From the NCBI RefSeq assembly GCF_017315705.1, contig NZ_JAFLRF010000021.1:1-64000 (forward strand): a stretch of DNA of 64,000 bases. Direction: 5' to 3'. A program made the translations under genes and the position numbers. The DNA is from Trinickia mobilis (GTDB lineage: Bacteria > Pseudomonadota > Gammaproteobacteria > Burkholderiales > Burkholderiaceae). The notes below the pieces were generated by a model. That model was not told the DNA's origin, made no database searches, and saw nothing but the letters and a program-made list of their open reading frames with translations. Below are positions 7,452 to 16,358 of the stretch, in pieces; the first letter of the stretch is position 1, and each line of letters opens with the position of its first letter.

Positions 7452-9188
7452 TTGGGGAAGCGCGTGGATACCGTCATCGCCCTACCGGAAGGCCTTCACG
7501 CCGAAGCGCGCGCCGATCTGCGCGACGCACTGAGAGCGCTCGGCGAGCGGCATGGTTCCGGCCTCCGCGCGCTCGAGGAACTGATGGCGCAGACCTCGCT
7601 CAGCGCGGACGAACTGCGCGTGCAACTGGCAGCGCTTTTCCGGATGAAGTCGATCGCTATGCGCGAGCTGAATCAGCTCGAACCGGATTTCGAAGTGATT
7701 CCGTTCGTCGACGCGACAACCCGCCTCTGCGTGTGCTTCCACGATCCGGACGGCGGCAATGGGCTGCTGTTCGCGATCGCCGATCCGCTCGATGCACGCA
7801 CGCGCGGCTGGGTCGAGCATCGGATGCGCTCGCGGCCCAGCGTCCCGTATCGCTGGGCGCTCGCAAGCGCAGGAGACGTCAATGCGTATCTAGCCGTGCG
7901 CGAAAAGGACGTCCGCGCGATGGACTCCCTCGCGTTCGACGACCCGATCCAGAACACGGTCGATCCGGCCTCGCTGGCGTTGACGCTGCAGGGCATCAGC
8001 AGCGACGACAGTCCGGTGGTCAGACTGCTCAACTCGACGATCTACGACGCGCTCAAGATGATGGCGAGCGACATTCACCTCGAATGCCGCGCGAATGGGT
8101 TGATGATCAAGTGCCGCGTGGACGGCGTGCTCACCGTGGTCGGCCGTGCCGAGGGTCGCGACGTCGCGGACCAGGTGCTCTCGCGCGTGAAAGTGATCTC
8201 CGAGCTCGACATCGCGGAGCGGCGCGTGCCTCAAGACGGCCGTTTCAAGGCGCAGTACGCGGGGCGTGAAATCGACTTCCGCGTGTCGATCATGCCGAAC
8301 CAGTTCGGCGAGGATGCGGTGCTGCGGATCCTGGACCGCTATCAGCTTTCGCAATCCGCAGGCGGTCTGACGCTCGAGGCACTCGGCTTTCAGGAGGGCG
8401 ACACGCGCTTCATGCGCACGATCGCATCGATGCCGTACGGGATGCTGCTCGTCACGGGGCCGACCGGAAGCGGCAAGACAACGACGCTCTACGCGATCCT
8501 GACGGAAATCAACAACGGCCTCGAGAAGATCGTGACGATCGAGGATCCGGTCGAATACCAGCTAGGCGAGATCCTCCAGATCCCGGTCAACGAAGCGAAG
8601 GGACTCACGTTCGCACGCGGACTGCGCTCGATTCTCCGGCACGACCCGGACAAGATCATGGTCGGAGAAATCCGCGATCCGGAAACGGCGCAGATCGCCG
8701 TGCAGGCCGCACTGACCGGGCACCAGGTGTTCACGACCGTCCACGCGAACAACGTGTTCGACGTGATCGGCCGCTTCACCAACATGGAGGTCGATCCGTA
8801 CAGCTTCGTTTCCGCGCTGAACGGCGTGGTTGCACAGCGCCTGTTGCGGCAATGCTGTCCGGACTGCATGACCGAAGACACGGTCGACAACGAGACGCTC
8901 ATCCGCTCCGGAATCGACCCGGACGCAGCGGGCAGCTACCTCTTTCGCCGCGGCGCCGGCTGCGCCTCATGCCGCGGCAGCGGGTATCGCGGACGACGTG
9001 CGATCGCCGAGGCGCTGCGCATGAACGACGAGTTGCGGCAACTGCTGTCGGAGCGCGCGCCGCTCGGACACATCAAGGCCGCGGCGATGCGCTACGGCAT
9101 GCAGACGCTGCGCGTCGCCGCGATCGATCTCGTGAAGCGCGGCGAAACGACACTCGAGGAGATTAACCGTGTCACGATGGTTGAATAG
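7452..9188 (+). CDS. GspE/PilB-type secretion ATPase
   Basis: This cytoplasmic hexameric ATPase of 578 residues powers pseudopilus assembly. An N-terminal MshE/GspE-like domain precedes the ATPase core with the Walker A motif GPTGSGKTTT (about 336-345), IEDPVEYQ, Walker B (KIMVGEIRDPET) and the His-box region (LTGHQVFTTVHANN). The metal-binding CCPDC and CASC pairs follow near 467 and 504. The TTG at 7452 lacks a clear ribosome site; GTG at 7464, just after GGGGAAG, may be the true start. Its last 20 nt overlap the next gene. Confidence 0.92.
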   Translation: MGKRVDTVIALPEGLHAEARADLRDALRALGERHGSGLRALEELMAQTSLSADELRVQLAALFRMKSIAMRELNQLEPDFEVIPFVDATTRLCVCFHDPDGGNGLLFAIADPLDARTRGWVEHRMRSRPSVPYRWALASAGDVNAYLAVREKDVRAMDSLAFDDPIQNTVDPASLALTLQGISSDDSPVVRLLNSTIYDALKMMASDIHLECRANGLMIKCRVDGVLTVVGRAEGRDVADQVLSRVKVISELDIAERRVPQDGRFKAQYAGREIDFRVSIMPNQFGEDAVLRILDRYQLSQSAGGLTLEALGFQEGDTRFMRTIASMPYGMLLVTGPTGSGKTTTLYAILTEINNGLEKIVTIEDPVEYQLGEILQIPVNEAKGLTFARGLRSILRHDPDKIMVGEIRDPETAQIAVQAALTGHQVFTTVHANNVFDVIGRFTNMEVDPYSFVSALNGVVAQRLLRQCCPDCMTEDTVDNETLIRSGIDPDAAGSYLFRRGAGCASCRGSGYRGRRAIAEALRMNDELRQLLSERAPLGHIKAAAMRYGMQTLRVAAIDLVKRGETTLEEINRVTMVE

Positions 9189-10059
9189 TCCGCTTGCGAT
9201 TGGAGTCGGCACACGCGAAATCGTCGTCGGGGTACGCGCGCCCGGACAGTGGCGCTCGCGCAAACACCTGCCGCCCGCGGAGCCGGCCTGCATCACGATT
9301 CCCGATGACCAGTACGGCACCGAGTCGGGTCTGCTCGACGCGCTGCGCGCGGCTCTCGTCACCACGTCCGGCGCCGCTGCGGGTGACGCAGATGAGAAAG
9401 CGCCCCGCGAGGCGAAGTCGTCGACGCGCAACGCACACGTGGTGCTGGACGATTTCTGGGGCAACCACGCGATCTTGCGCGGCGACTTTCGCACCCTGCG
9501 AGCGCGCGAGCTCGAAGAGATCGCGCTGGCCCATTTCACCGATACCTATGGGATCGCCGGCGAATCGCTGCTGGTGCGCTTCTGCTTGCAGCCAGGCGGC
9601 CGTGCGCTGTTTGCGAGCGCCATGTCCCGCGCGCTTCATGACGGCATTCATGAAGTGAGCGCCGCCGGAGATGTCCGCATTTCCCGCTTGAAACTGGGTC
9701 TTCCGGAAATGCTCAATCGCATCGATGTCGCGGCGGGCGGCGACACGCTGCTGATGTTCGTCGCCGAGGAGTTGATGCAGGCCGTGATGATCGAGCGGCG
9801 CGGCTGGGCCGCTTATGACGCGCAGCGCCTCTTTCCCGGCGATGCGGGCAACGCTTCGCGGCTTGCCGAACTGGCCGAGCAGCTGTTCGAACGCTCGGCG
9901 ACTCGTGCGGGCCTCAAGCGGGAAGATTGCACGATCTATCTGTTCGGGAACGACACCGACCCGGCGCCGTTCGAAGCGCGTTTTGCGGCTGCGGTGCGGC
10001 CGGCACAACCGGCGGCGGACAGCGCACCCGCCCGTCGGCTGATGGAGTATGCGCAATGA
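9169..10059 (+). CDS. Unknown protein in PilM/GspL position of the secretion operon
   Basis: This 296-residue protein starts at a GTG inside the end of the ATPase gene and overlaps the next gene by ATGA, so it belongs to the operon. The N-terminus (GVGTREIVVGVR) could be the first strand of an actin-like ATPase fold as in PilM, GspL or MshI. No complete nucleotide-binding motif is visible, and no membrane segment is seen. Its place before PilN-, PilO- and PilP-like genes suggests the cytoplasmic part of the alignment complex. The function is inferred from position only. Confidence 0.7.
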   Translation: MSRWLNSPLAIGVGTREIVVGVRAPGQWRSRKHLPPAEPACITIPDDQYGTESGLLDALRAALVTTSGAAAGDADEKAPREAKSSTRNAHVVLDDFWGNHAILRGDFRTLRARELEEIALAHFTDTYGIAGESLLVRFCLQPGGRALFASAMSRALHDGIHEVSAAGDVRISRLKLGLPEMLNRIDVAAGGDTLLMFVAEELMQAVMIERRGWAAYDAQRLFPGDAGNASRLAELAEQLFERSATRAGLKREDCTIYLFGNDTDPAPFEARFAAAVRPAQPAADSAPARRLMEYAQ

Positions 10060-10586
10060 TCCAGATCCTCGATATCGACTTCGGCAGGCGCCGTGTCCGC
10101 TCCGGGACGAGCGGCTTGATCCTGTTGTGCGCCGCGGTTCTGCTGCTGCTCGTATGCGGCGCGCGGCTTTGGCATGCGCATGCCGAGAACGATCGCGTGC
10201 AGGCGGAGCTCGACGCCGTCCGGCATCGGACGCTCGCGCAGAAACACGCGGTGAAGCCGCCGCCGACACCGGCCGCCAAGCAGGCGGAAAAGCAGAGCCT
10301 GTCGATACTGCGCGAACTGACTGTGCCGTGGCAGGACCTCTTTTCGATCGTGGAAGATTATCCGGACCATGATGTCGCGCTGATCGGCATCGACCAGAAC
10401 CCTGCGCAGAGCCAGATTCGCATCACGGCCGAAGCGAAGAATGTCGACGCGATGATCGCGTACCTGAAGTATCTGCAGACGAGCGTGCTGCTGCGCGAAG
10501 CCGTGCTCAACGAGCATCTGGTCGAGACCAATGTGCCGGGCAAGCCGGTTCGTTTCCAGATCACTGCCGTCTGGAGGAAGTCATGA
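10056..10586 (+). CDS. PilN/GspL-C-like inner-membrane alignment protein
   Basis: This 176-residue protein has a short cytoplasmic start, one transmembrane helix (about 20-40), a coiled region rich in Ala, Lys and Gln, and a C-terminal alpha/beta fold of the PilN type (QIRITAEAKNVDAMIAYLKY). In type IV pilus systems PilN binds PilM at the membrane and PilO in the periplasm. ATGA overlaps on both sides show strict coupling to its neighbours. The sequence is diverged, so the call rests on size, topology and order. Confidence 0.75.
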   Translation: MIQILDIDFGRRRVRSGTSGLILLCAAVLLLLVCGARLWHAHAENDRVQAELDAVRHRTLAQKHAVKPPPTPAAKQAEKQSLSILRELTVPWQDLFSIVEDYPDHDVALIGIDQNPAQSQIRITAEAKNVDAMIAYLKYLQTSVLLREAVLNEHLVETNVPGKPVRFQITAVWRKS

Positions 10587-11149
10587 AAGCGGATCAACTG
10601 CAGGACCTGCTGCTGACACTGCGGTTCGAGCTACGGCGCTCGTACGGCCTGCCTGGACTCCTCGGCGCGCTGATGATCGGCGCGGCAGCCCTCATGTGCG
10701 CCGAGATCTCCAGCGTGGACGCCGATACGAAGGAGATGCAGGATCCGGCGCGGCTCGCGCTGGCGGCCAAGGCGCACCATCTGGCCGGCACGCGCAGCGT
10801 GGAGGCGGACGCGATAGCGCTCGACGCCTTGCCGGAGCTGTTCCCGCGCTTTTCGCAAAGCGCGGATGATATCGCGGCGATATTCGAGCAGGCACACGGC
10901 AGCAATCTGACACTTGGGTCTGCCGAGTACCAGGTGAACACGGATGCGGGCACGCGCTTCACGCGCTATCAGGTGATGTTGCCCGTCAAGGATCAGTACA
11001 GCGCGATCCGGCATTTTCTTGCGTCGGTGCTCAACAGCGTGCCGAATGCAGCGCTACGGGAAATCCATGTCGAGCGTCCCGCGGTGGACGGCAATATTCT
11101 CGACGCGCGGGTGCGCTTCGAACTGATTTACCGGAGCGCCCAGCCATGA
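10583..11149 (+). CDS. PilO/GspM-like inner-membrane protein
   Basis: This 188-residue single-pass protein has a hydrophobic segment at about 22-42 and a periplasmic domain with a long helix and a ferredoxin-like C-terminal part (LPVKDQYSAIRHFLASVLNS), as in PilO and GspM. It probably dimerises with the PilN-like product to hold the platform in register with the secretin. It overlaps both neighbours by four bases. Family identity is inferred from topology and operon order. Confidence 0.72.
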   Translation: MKADQLQDLLLTLRFELRRSYGLPGLLGALMIGAAALMCAEISSVDADTKEMQDPARLALAAKAHHLAGTRSVEADAIALDALPELFPRFSQSADDIAAIFEQAHGSNLTLGSAEYQVNTDAGTRFTRYQVMLPVKDQYSAIRHFLASVLNSVPNAALREIHVERPAVDGNILDARVRFELIYRSAQP

Positions 11150-11754
11150 AACCCGCTCTGCGCATGCGTGTGCTGCTGGCGTTTTGCGGATTCGCGGCCG
11201 CCGGGGCAGCGTATCGCGTGCTGGTCGCGGCGCCCCAGACGCCGGCGCACGTCGCCGTGCTCGACAGCCGGCATCGCAGCGACGCGCACGCGGGGCCAGT
11301 TGCCATGCACCGCATGCTCGCATCCGGGGCGGCCGCAAAGACCGCGGCGCCGGCATCCGCGGCGCATGGCGCGGCCGCCAGCACGGCAGCGGCGACACCC
11401 CGTGCGAAGCTCGTCTCGTTGCGCGCGCCGCTTTCCGTCGAATCGGCCCACGATCCATTCACGGCTTCTTCGTGGCTTCCGCCGCCGCCTCCCGTCGAAG
11501 TGCCGGCCGCACCGGTGCGGCCGGCTCCCCCGGTCGCGCCCCCCGTGCCTTTTACCTACGTGGGGGAACTCGACGCAAAGGCGGACAAGCCGCAGGTTTT
11601 TCTCAGCAACGGTGACCAGTTGCTGATCGTGTCGCCAGGCGATGAGATCGATAGCCAGTATCGCGTCGAGTCGGTGTCGGAGTCGGACGTGGTGCTGACC
11701 TACCTGCCGCTGCACGAAAGACAGGTGGTATCCATTCCAAGAGAGGACAAGTGA
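11146..11754 (+). CDS. PilP/GspC-like secretin-contact protein
   Basis: This 202-residue protein has an N-terminal membrane anchor (about 8-25), an Ala/Pro-rich linker, and a compact C-terminal beta domain (PFTYVGELDAK, FLSNGDQLLIVSPGDEID, YRVESVSESDVVLTYLP) typical of the PilP/GspC homology region. These domains bind the N0 domain of the secretin. It lacks the Cys lipobox of a classical PilP, so it is closer to GspC in anchoring. The secretin gene starts directly after its stop codon. Confidence 0.78.
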   Translation: MKPALRMRVLLAFCGFAAAGAAYRVLVAAPQTPAHVAVLDSRHRSDAHAGPVAMHRMLASGAAAKTAAPASAAHGAAASTAAATPRAKLVSLRAPLSVESAHDPFTASSWLPPPPPVEVPAAPVRPAPPVAPPVPFTYVGELDAKADKPQVFLSNGDQLLIVSPGDEIDSQYRVESVSESDVVLTYLPLHERQVVSIPREDK

Positions 11755-14001
11755 ATGAAAACCTCACGCACACGGGGTGCGAGCCGCGACGAGGACTGCG
11801 GCCCATCAACACGCCTCTCGCCAGTCATCCTGTTCCATGTCCAGTGCTCGGGCGCGACGCAGGTCGCGAGAAGGCGTGCGCTTGCGATCGCCGTGTCGGT
11901 GCTCGCCTTCAGCGGCTGCATGCACGTCCCGAACATTCATGACGATCCGACCAACGCACAGGTGAAGGTCGACTATCTGAACCAGCGCAACAGCCAGGTC
12001 AACGCGCTGCTCGACCAGGCCGATCTATTCCGCCGGAACTACCAGTTCGACGAGGCGGTCCAGCGACTCTATATGGCGAACGAGATCGACCCGACCAATG
12101 AGCGCATACGCAAGATCGGGGCGATGATCGATCACGACCGCAAGGATCTGGCCATCCTGCAGGAGGCCGACCGCATGATGAAGCGCGGCTCCTATGCGCA
12201 GGCGGCTGATCGGGTGCACCGCGTGCTGGTGGAGAACCCGACCAATACCCTCGCGCTGCAGATGCAGAAGGAGCTCGACGAGAAGCGCAGGCAGCAACGC
12301 GCGGAACGGGACGACAAGCTTGCTGCTTCGTCGATCATGCAGAAGCCGGTGACGCTGCAGTTTCGCGACGCGAACGTGCGCATGGTGTTCGAAGCGTTGT
12401 CGCGCACCACGGGGCTGAATGTGATTTTCGACCGCGACGTCCGCGCCGACCTGAAGACGACGATCTTCGTGACGAACGCGTCGGTGCAGGACACGGTTGA
12501 CATGATCCTGATGCAGAATCAGCTCGACAAGAAGCAGCTCAACGCGAATACGCTTTTCATTTACCCCGCGACCCCCGCCAAGCAGCTCGAATATCAGGAG
12601 CTCAAAGTACGCACGTTTCAGTTGTCGAACGTCGACTCCAAGCAGATCCAGCAATTGCTGAAGAGCATTCTGAAGATCAAGGAGGTCGTGATCGACGAGC
12701 GTGCGAATACCGTGACGATTCGCGGCACGCCGGACACGATCAAGGTTGCCGAGGAGATGATCGCCGCGCAGGATCTGCCGGATCCCGAGGTGATGATGGA
12801 GGTCGAGGTGCTGGAGGTGTCGCACGAGCGCCTCTCCGATCTCGGCATCGACTGGCCGAACTCGTTCACGGTGTCGACCCCGAGTACCGTGGATACATGG
12901 GGCGCGCTGCATCATCTGCCGGTCAATGCGCTGAACGTCAGCGGCCTCTCGGCCACGGCGAACTTCAAGCTCACCGACACCGATGCGAACCTGCTTGCGA
13001 GTCCGCGCATCAGGACACGCAACCGGGAGAAGGCGCGGATCATGATTGGCGACAAGGTGCCGGTGATCTCCAGCTCCAGCACGCCGAGCACGAGCGGCCC
13101 ATCCTTTACGCAGATGATTCAGTACCTCGATGTCGGCATCAAGCTCGAAGTGGAGCCACGGGTCTATCGCGACGGCGACGTCGGCATCCAGCTGAATCTC
13201 GAAGTCAGCAACATCACGAATACGATCTCGAGCAACAATTCACAGGGCTTGAATTCGCTCGCCTATCAGATCGGAACACGCAGCGCATCGACGAGTCTCC
13301 GCCTACGGGACGGCGAAACCCAGATTCTCGGCGGCCTCATCTCGGATGAGGACCGCAGGACTGCCGACAAGGTGCCGGGTCTCGGGCAATTGCCGGTACT
13401 AGGGAGGCTGTTCTCCAACCACCAGGGTGACCACACCAAGACCGAGATCGTGTTGCAGATCACGCCGCACATCATCCGGCCGCAGCTTGCTGCCGATGCG
13501 GACACGCAGGAATTGTGGTCGGGCACCGACGTCAATGTGCACGCCGACCAACTGCGGCTGGATCCCGTCATGGCGAGCGCGGAAACGTCCGTGGTGCCTG
13601 CGGCGAAGCCGATGCCCGGCATGGTCGGCGGCGGCACGGTAGGCGGCGCGTCGCCGGCAGCGACTCCCGCGCTGCCGTCCCCGTCGAACGGCGCGTTCGG
13701 GCAGATGGCGCCGGCGCCGCGCACGACGCCGCCGCCCGAACCGTACGGTGGACGCTTCTCGAGATCGCCTGCACCGCAAGCGGCTCCCGCAGGGCGGGCC
13801 GCCCAGAGCGCGGCGCCGGCACCGGCTGCGCCGCCGCCAGCGGATCAGGCGGGCGGCGAAGCGGAGCCGGGCCCTGGGGCCGCCGAGACACCGGCGCCCG
13901 CGCCGCCCGCCGCACCGCCAGCGCCGCCAGCATCGCTGCAGATGCCGCCTGGCACCATGCCGAGCGATAACCCGCTTCACTCGATCCAGAACGGGTACTG
14001 A
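11755..14001 (+). CDS. Outer-membrane secretin, lipoprotein (GspD/PilQ/MshL-like)
   Basis: This 748-residue secretin has a lipobox VLAFSGC with Cys55 after an unusually long leader. A helical repeat region (about 85-170, TPR-like) follows, then an STN/N1-type domain (VTLQFRDANVRMVFEALSR), secretin N repeats, and the C-terminal secretin barrel with VPGLGQLPVLGRLF. The last 100 residues are Ala/Pro-rich and disordered. It should form the outer-membrane pore. The helical region upstream of STN is found in MshL/PilQ-like and some non-canonical secretins rather than in classical GspD. AGAGAGGAC precedes its start. Confidence 0.93.
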   Translation: MKTSRTRGASRDEDCGPSTRLSPVILFHVQCSGATQVARRRALAIAVSVLAFSGCMHVPNIHDDPTNAQVKVDYLNQRNSQVNALLDQADLFRRNYQFDEAVQRLYMANEIDPTNERIRKIGAMIDHDRKDLAILQEADRMMKRGSYAQAADRVHRVLVENPTNTLALQMQKELDEKRRQQRAERDDKLAASSIMQKPVTLQFRDANVRMVFEALSRTTGLNVIFDRDVRADLKTTIFVTNASVQDTVDMILMQNQLDKKQLNANTLFIYPATPAKQLEYQELKVRTFQLSNVDSKQIQQLLKSILKIKEVVIDERANTVTIRGTPDTIKVAEEMIAAQDLPDPEVMMEVEVLEVSHERLSDLGIDWPNSFTVSTPSTVDTWGALHHLPVNALNVSGLSATANFKLTDTDANLLASPRIRTRNREKARIMIGDKVPVISSSSTPSTSGPSFTQMIQYLDVGIKLEVEPRVYRDGDVGIQLNLEVSNITNTISSNNSQGLNSLAYQIGTRSASTSLRLRDGETQILGGLISDEDRRTADKVPGLGQLPVLGRLFSNHQGDHTKTEIVLQITPHIIRPQLAADADTQELWSGTDVNVHADQLRLDPVMASAETSVVPAAKPMPGMVGGGTVGGASPAATPALPSPSNGAFGQMAPAPRTTPPPEPYGGRFSRSPAPQAAPAGRAAQSAAPAPAAPPPADQAGGEAEPGPGAAETPAPAPPAAPPAPPASLQMPPGTMPSDNPLHSIQNGY

Positions 14002-14004
14002 ACC

Positions 14005-14553
14005 GTGGCCACCGGACAGAGCGCGATGCGCTTGCACGGCGCAGGCCGGCTCGATCAGCGTGGATTTACGCTGATCGAGCTGGTGATCACGCTCGCGCTC
14101 GTGGGCATTCTCGCGCTCGCGATCATGCCGTTTTCGGAACTGATCGTGCAGCGTCAGAAGGAGCAGCAGCTGAGCGATGCGTTGCGCGAGATCCGTACCG
14201 CGCTCGACGCCTACAAGGAGGCGAGCGATACCGGTCTCATCGACAAGGAAGCGGACGCATCCGGCTATCCGCCGACGCTGACCGTACTCGTGACCGGCGT
14301 GAAGAACGCCAAGGATCCGAAAGGCGGCCTGCTGATGTTCCTGCGTCACGTGCCGCGCGATCCATTCTTCAGCGGCGACCCGGACACGCTTGCCGAGGAA
14401 ACGTGGAGCGCGCGGGCCTATGGCGAGCCGCCGGACCAGGCGGCGGGCGGCGACCCGGCCATCAGGAGCGAACAGGCTGGCAAGGATGTGTTCGACGTGT
14501 CGTCGAAATCCGATCGCGTCGGCATTAACGGTATCCCGTACAAACAATGGTGA
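14005..14553 (+). CDS. Type II-like pseudopilin
   Basis: This 182-residue protein has the prepilin cleavage region DQRG/FTLIELVITLALVGILAL with Glu at +5. The downstream helix is amphipathic and the C-terminal domain is longer than in the first pseudopilin, with a GspG-like sequence around VPRDPFF and a linker rich in Gly and Asp. The GTG start follows the secretin stop by three bases. It is probably a pseudopilus subunit, major or minor; sequence alone does not decide. Confidence 0.85.
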   Translation: MATGQSAMRLHGAGRLDQRGFTLIELVITLALVGILALAIMPFSELIVQRQKEQQLSDALREIRTALDAYKEASDTGLIDKEADASGYPPTLTVLVTGVKNAKDPKGGLLMFLRHVPRDPFFSGDPDTLAEETWSARAYGEPPDQAAGGDPAIRSEQAGKDVFDVSSKSDRVGINGIPYKQW

Positions 14554-14562
14554 CGGTGCATC

Positions 14563-14952
14563 ATGAAACCCGCTCGCACGCACAAGACCCGCGGCTTCAC
14601 GCTGATCGAACTCGTTGTCGTGATGGCCATCATCGGCCTGCTTCTGACGATAGCGGTGCCGCGTTATATGCACAGCATCGAACGCGGGAAGGAGCAGGTC
14701 CGGCAGCAGAACGTCGCGGTGATGCGCAATGCGATCGACCAGTACTACGGGGACAACGGTCAGTATCCCGAGACGCTCGACGAACTGGTGGCGAAGCATT
14801 ACCTGCGCGCCGTTCCCGTCGACCCGGTCAATGGCGATGACAAATGGGCTGTGATGGCTTCGCCGGACGAAACCAAGCCGGGCGTCTACGATGTGGCGCC
14901 GGCGAGCAGTCCGCAGGGTGCGCCACCGCGCGCGGACGGAGTCGCCAAATGA
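14563..14952 (+). CDS. Small GspG/PilA-like pseudopilin
   Basis: This 129-residue protein has a 12-residue basic leader ending in RG, then FTLIELVVVMAIIGLLLTIA with Glu at +5. The core contains NAIDQYYGDNGQYPETLDEL and VPVDPVNG, as in GspG-type pseudopilins and minor pilins. The last 30 residues are Pro/Ala-rich. It overlaps the next gene by ATGA. Together with the gene at 5708 it shows that the locus has at least two GspG-like subunits. Confidence 0.88.
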   Translation: MKPARTHKTRGFTLIELVVVMAIIGLLLTIAVPRYMHSIERGKEQVRQQNVAVMRNAIDQYYGDNGQYPETLDELVAKHYLRAVPVDPVNGDDKWAVMASPDETKPGVYDVAPASSPQGAPPRADGVAK

Positions 14953-15584
14953 GCGGCACCGCCTGCTCTTCGCGCGGCGCCGGGCCCGCGAAAGCGCGTG
15001 CGAGGCAGCGCTTGGGGCCACGTGCTGCGCAACAGGGCGGGCTGGTGCTGCTGGCGCTCTTGATCGCACTGATGCTGATGTCGATCGCATTGGCCGGCGC
15101 GCTCGACGTGTGGTCGCTGCAACGGCGCCGAGAGCAGGAGAAGCAGCTGCTGTTCGCCGGCAACCAGTACCGGCAGGCGATTCTGCGGTATTACCGCGTC
15201 GGCCGGGCTTACCCTGCATCGGTCGATGACGTGCTCAACGACACACGCTTTCCCGCGCCTTTGCATCACCTCCGTCGCCCCTATCCGGATCCGATCACTG
15301 GCAAGAATGATTGGGTGTTCATGATGTGGGGCGATCGTTTCTACGGTGTCTTCAGCAGATCAGAGGCGGCCACCATCAAGCGCGCGGGATTTCCACGCCA
15401 ATACGAGGACTTCGAGGGCGCAGAGACCTATCTGGGGTGGAAGTTCCTTTATCTGGCCCCGGGCCTGCGAACCACGCCGCCCAACGCTGTCCCCGCCGCG
15501 CCCGGGATTGCGGCCAGCTTTCCCGCCCTGTCTGGCTTTGAGGGTGGATATCTGCCGGGCCAGCGGCCATCCGGCTCACGGTGA
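14949..15584 (+). CDS. Atypical pseudopilin without Glu5 (GspK-like class)
   Basis: This 211-residue protein is coupled by ATGA to the gene before it. A basic leader ends in QQGG, followed by the hydrophobic stretch LVLLALLIALMLMSIALAG. The residue at +5 is Ala, not Glu. Lack of Glu5 is characteristic of the tip subunit GspK. The rest has NQYRQAILRYYRVGRAYPAS, like pseudopilin globular domains. It is the last gene of the operon and may encode the tip of the pseudopilus. At 211 residues it is shorter than typical GspK, so this is a provisional call. Confidence 0.75.
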   Translation: MSGTACSSRGAGPAKARARQRLGPRAAQQGGLVLLALLIALMLMSIALAGALDVWSLQRRREQEKQLLFAGNQYRQAILRYYRVGRAYPASVDDVLNDTRFPAPLHHLRRPYPDPITGKNDWVFMMWGDRFYGVFSRSEAATIKRAGFPRQYEDFEGAETYLGWKFLYLAPGLRTTPPNAVPAAPGIAASFPALSGFEGGYLPGQRPSGSR

Positions 15585-15811
15585 CGCGTGACGTATTCGT
15601 CCCGCTATCGCCGCAACACAACTAACCAGTAGCGTCAAATTGCCGCTATACGATGGGGAACCTCATGATAGACGAGAGACTTGGTACGCTCGGCCACCTA
15701 CTCATCGCGCTGCTTGTTGCAAACTGGCCGCGCTCGACCAACCGCCAGTGACGAGCGGCGACGGGTCGACCGTTCCTCTGCCAATTTCTTTTAGCGTCTC
15801 GCCTATTCGCC

Positions 15812-16204
15812 ATGCTCAACCGCCACCGTCAGAAGATCGGTGCCTGGCTTGGGATGCTTGCCATCCTGTTGAGCGTGGTCGCGCCGACGGTGTCTCAGGT
15901 GCTGCTTGGCGCGAATGGCGGCGTCGAGCATCACGCGCATCACTTCCATCACCATCATCCGGCCGTCGAGGTCGCGTTGGATGCCCATGCCGGGCATCAC
16001 CATGGCTCCGATTCATCGTCGGTCTGCGACGCGTGCCCGTATTGCGGACTGATCGCGCACTTGCCAGCCTTGCCCAGCGTGGCCGTCGCATCGAGCGTCG
16101 CGCCGCTGCGTCCCTCCTTTCCTCCACCCCTCGTCACCGCTGCGTTCCGCCCGTACACGGTGCTGACGCTGGCTCAGCCGCGCGCTCCTCCCGCCTGGTC
16201 CTGA
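15812..16204 (+). CDS. DUF2946 family His-rich protein, copper context
   Basis: This 130-residue protein has a hydrophobic N-terminal segment (about 10-32), a run of His residues (HHAHHFHHHH and HHHGSD), and a conserved CDACPYCGLIAHLP motif, which is typical of DUF2946. Such proteins usually sit with copper transport and resistance genes. The His cluster and Cys pair suggest metal binding at the membrane. It lies before the outer-membrane protein, CopC and CopD genes in the same direction. The 227 nt between the secretion operon and this gene show only a possible 28-codon frame, which I do not call. Confidence 0.8.
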   Translation: MLNRHRQKIGAWLGMLAILLSVVAPTVSQVLLGANGGVEHHAHHFHHHHPAVEVALDAHAGHHHGSDSSSVCDACPYCGLIAHLPALPSVAVASSVAPLRPSFPPPLVTAAFRPYTVLTLAQPRAPPAWS

Positions 16205-16358
16205 TCTTCGTCGACGTTTTCAGCCAATGCGGCGATGTCGGTGAACGGCCTTCCTGCATTGACGCGTGCCTGCCGTGTGCTCCTCGGGGAGAACAACGAA
16301 GTTCCCCAAAGGGGCGGCCTGCGCGAATTCATCACGACAATTCGATTAGGACCTCAAC

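Noticed and set aside
13399-15219. 606-codon open frame on the minus strand across the secretin end and pseudopilin genes
   Set aside because: It is antisense to four well-supported genes, is very rich in Arg, and has no family features. It reflects high GC at third codon positions.
15665-15751. 28-codon frame between the secretion operon and the DUF2946 gene
   Set aside because: It has a start and a weakly hydrophobic centre but no ribosome site or family match, and it is too short to support.
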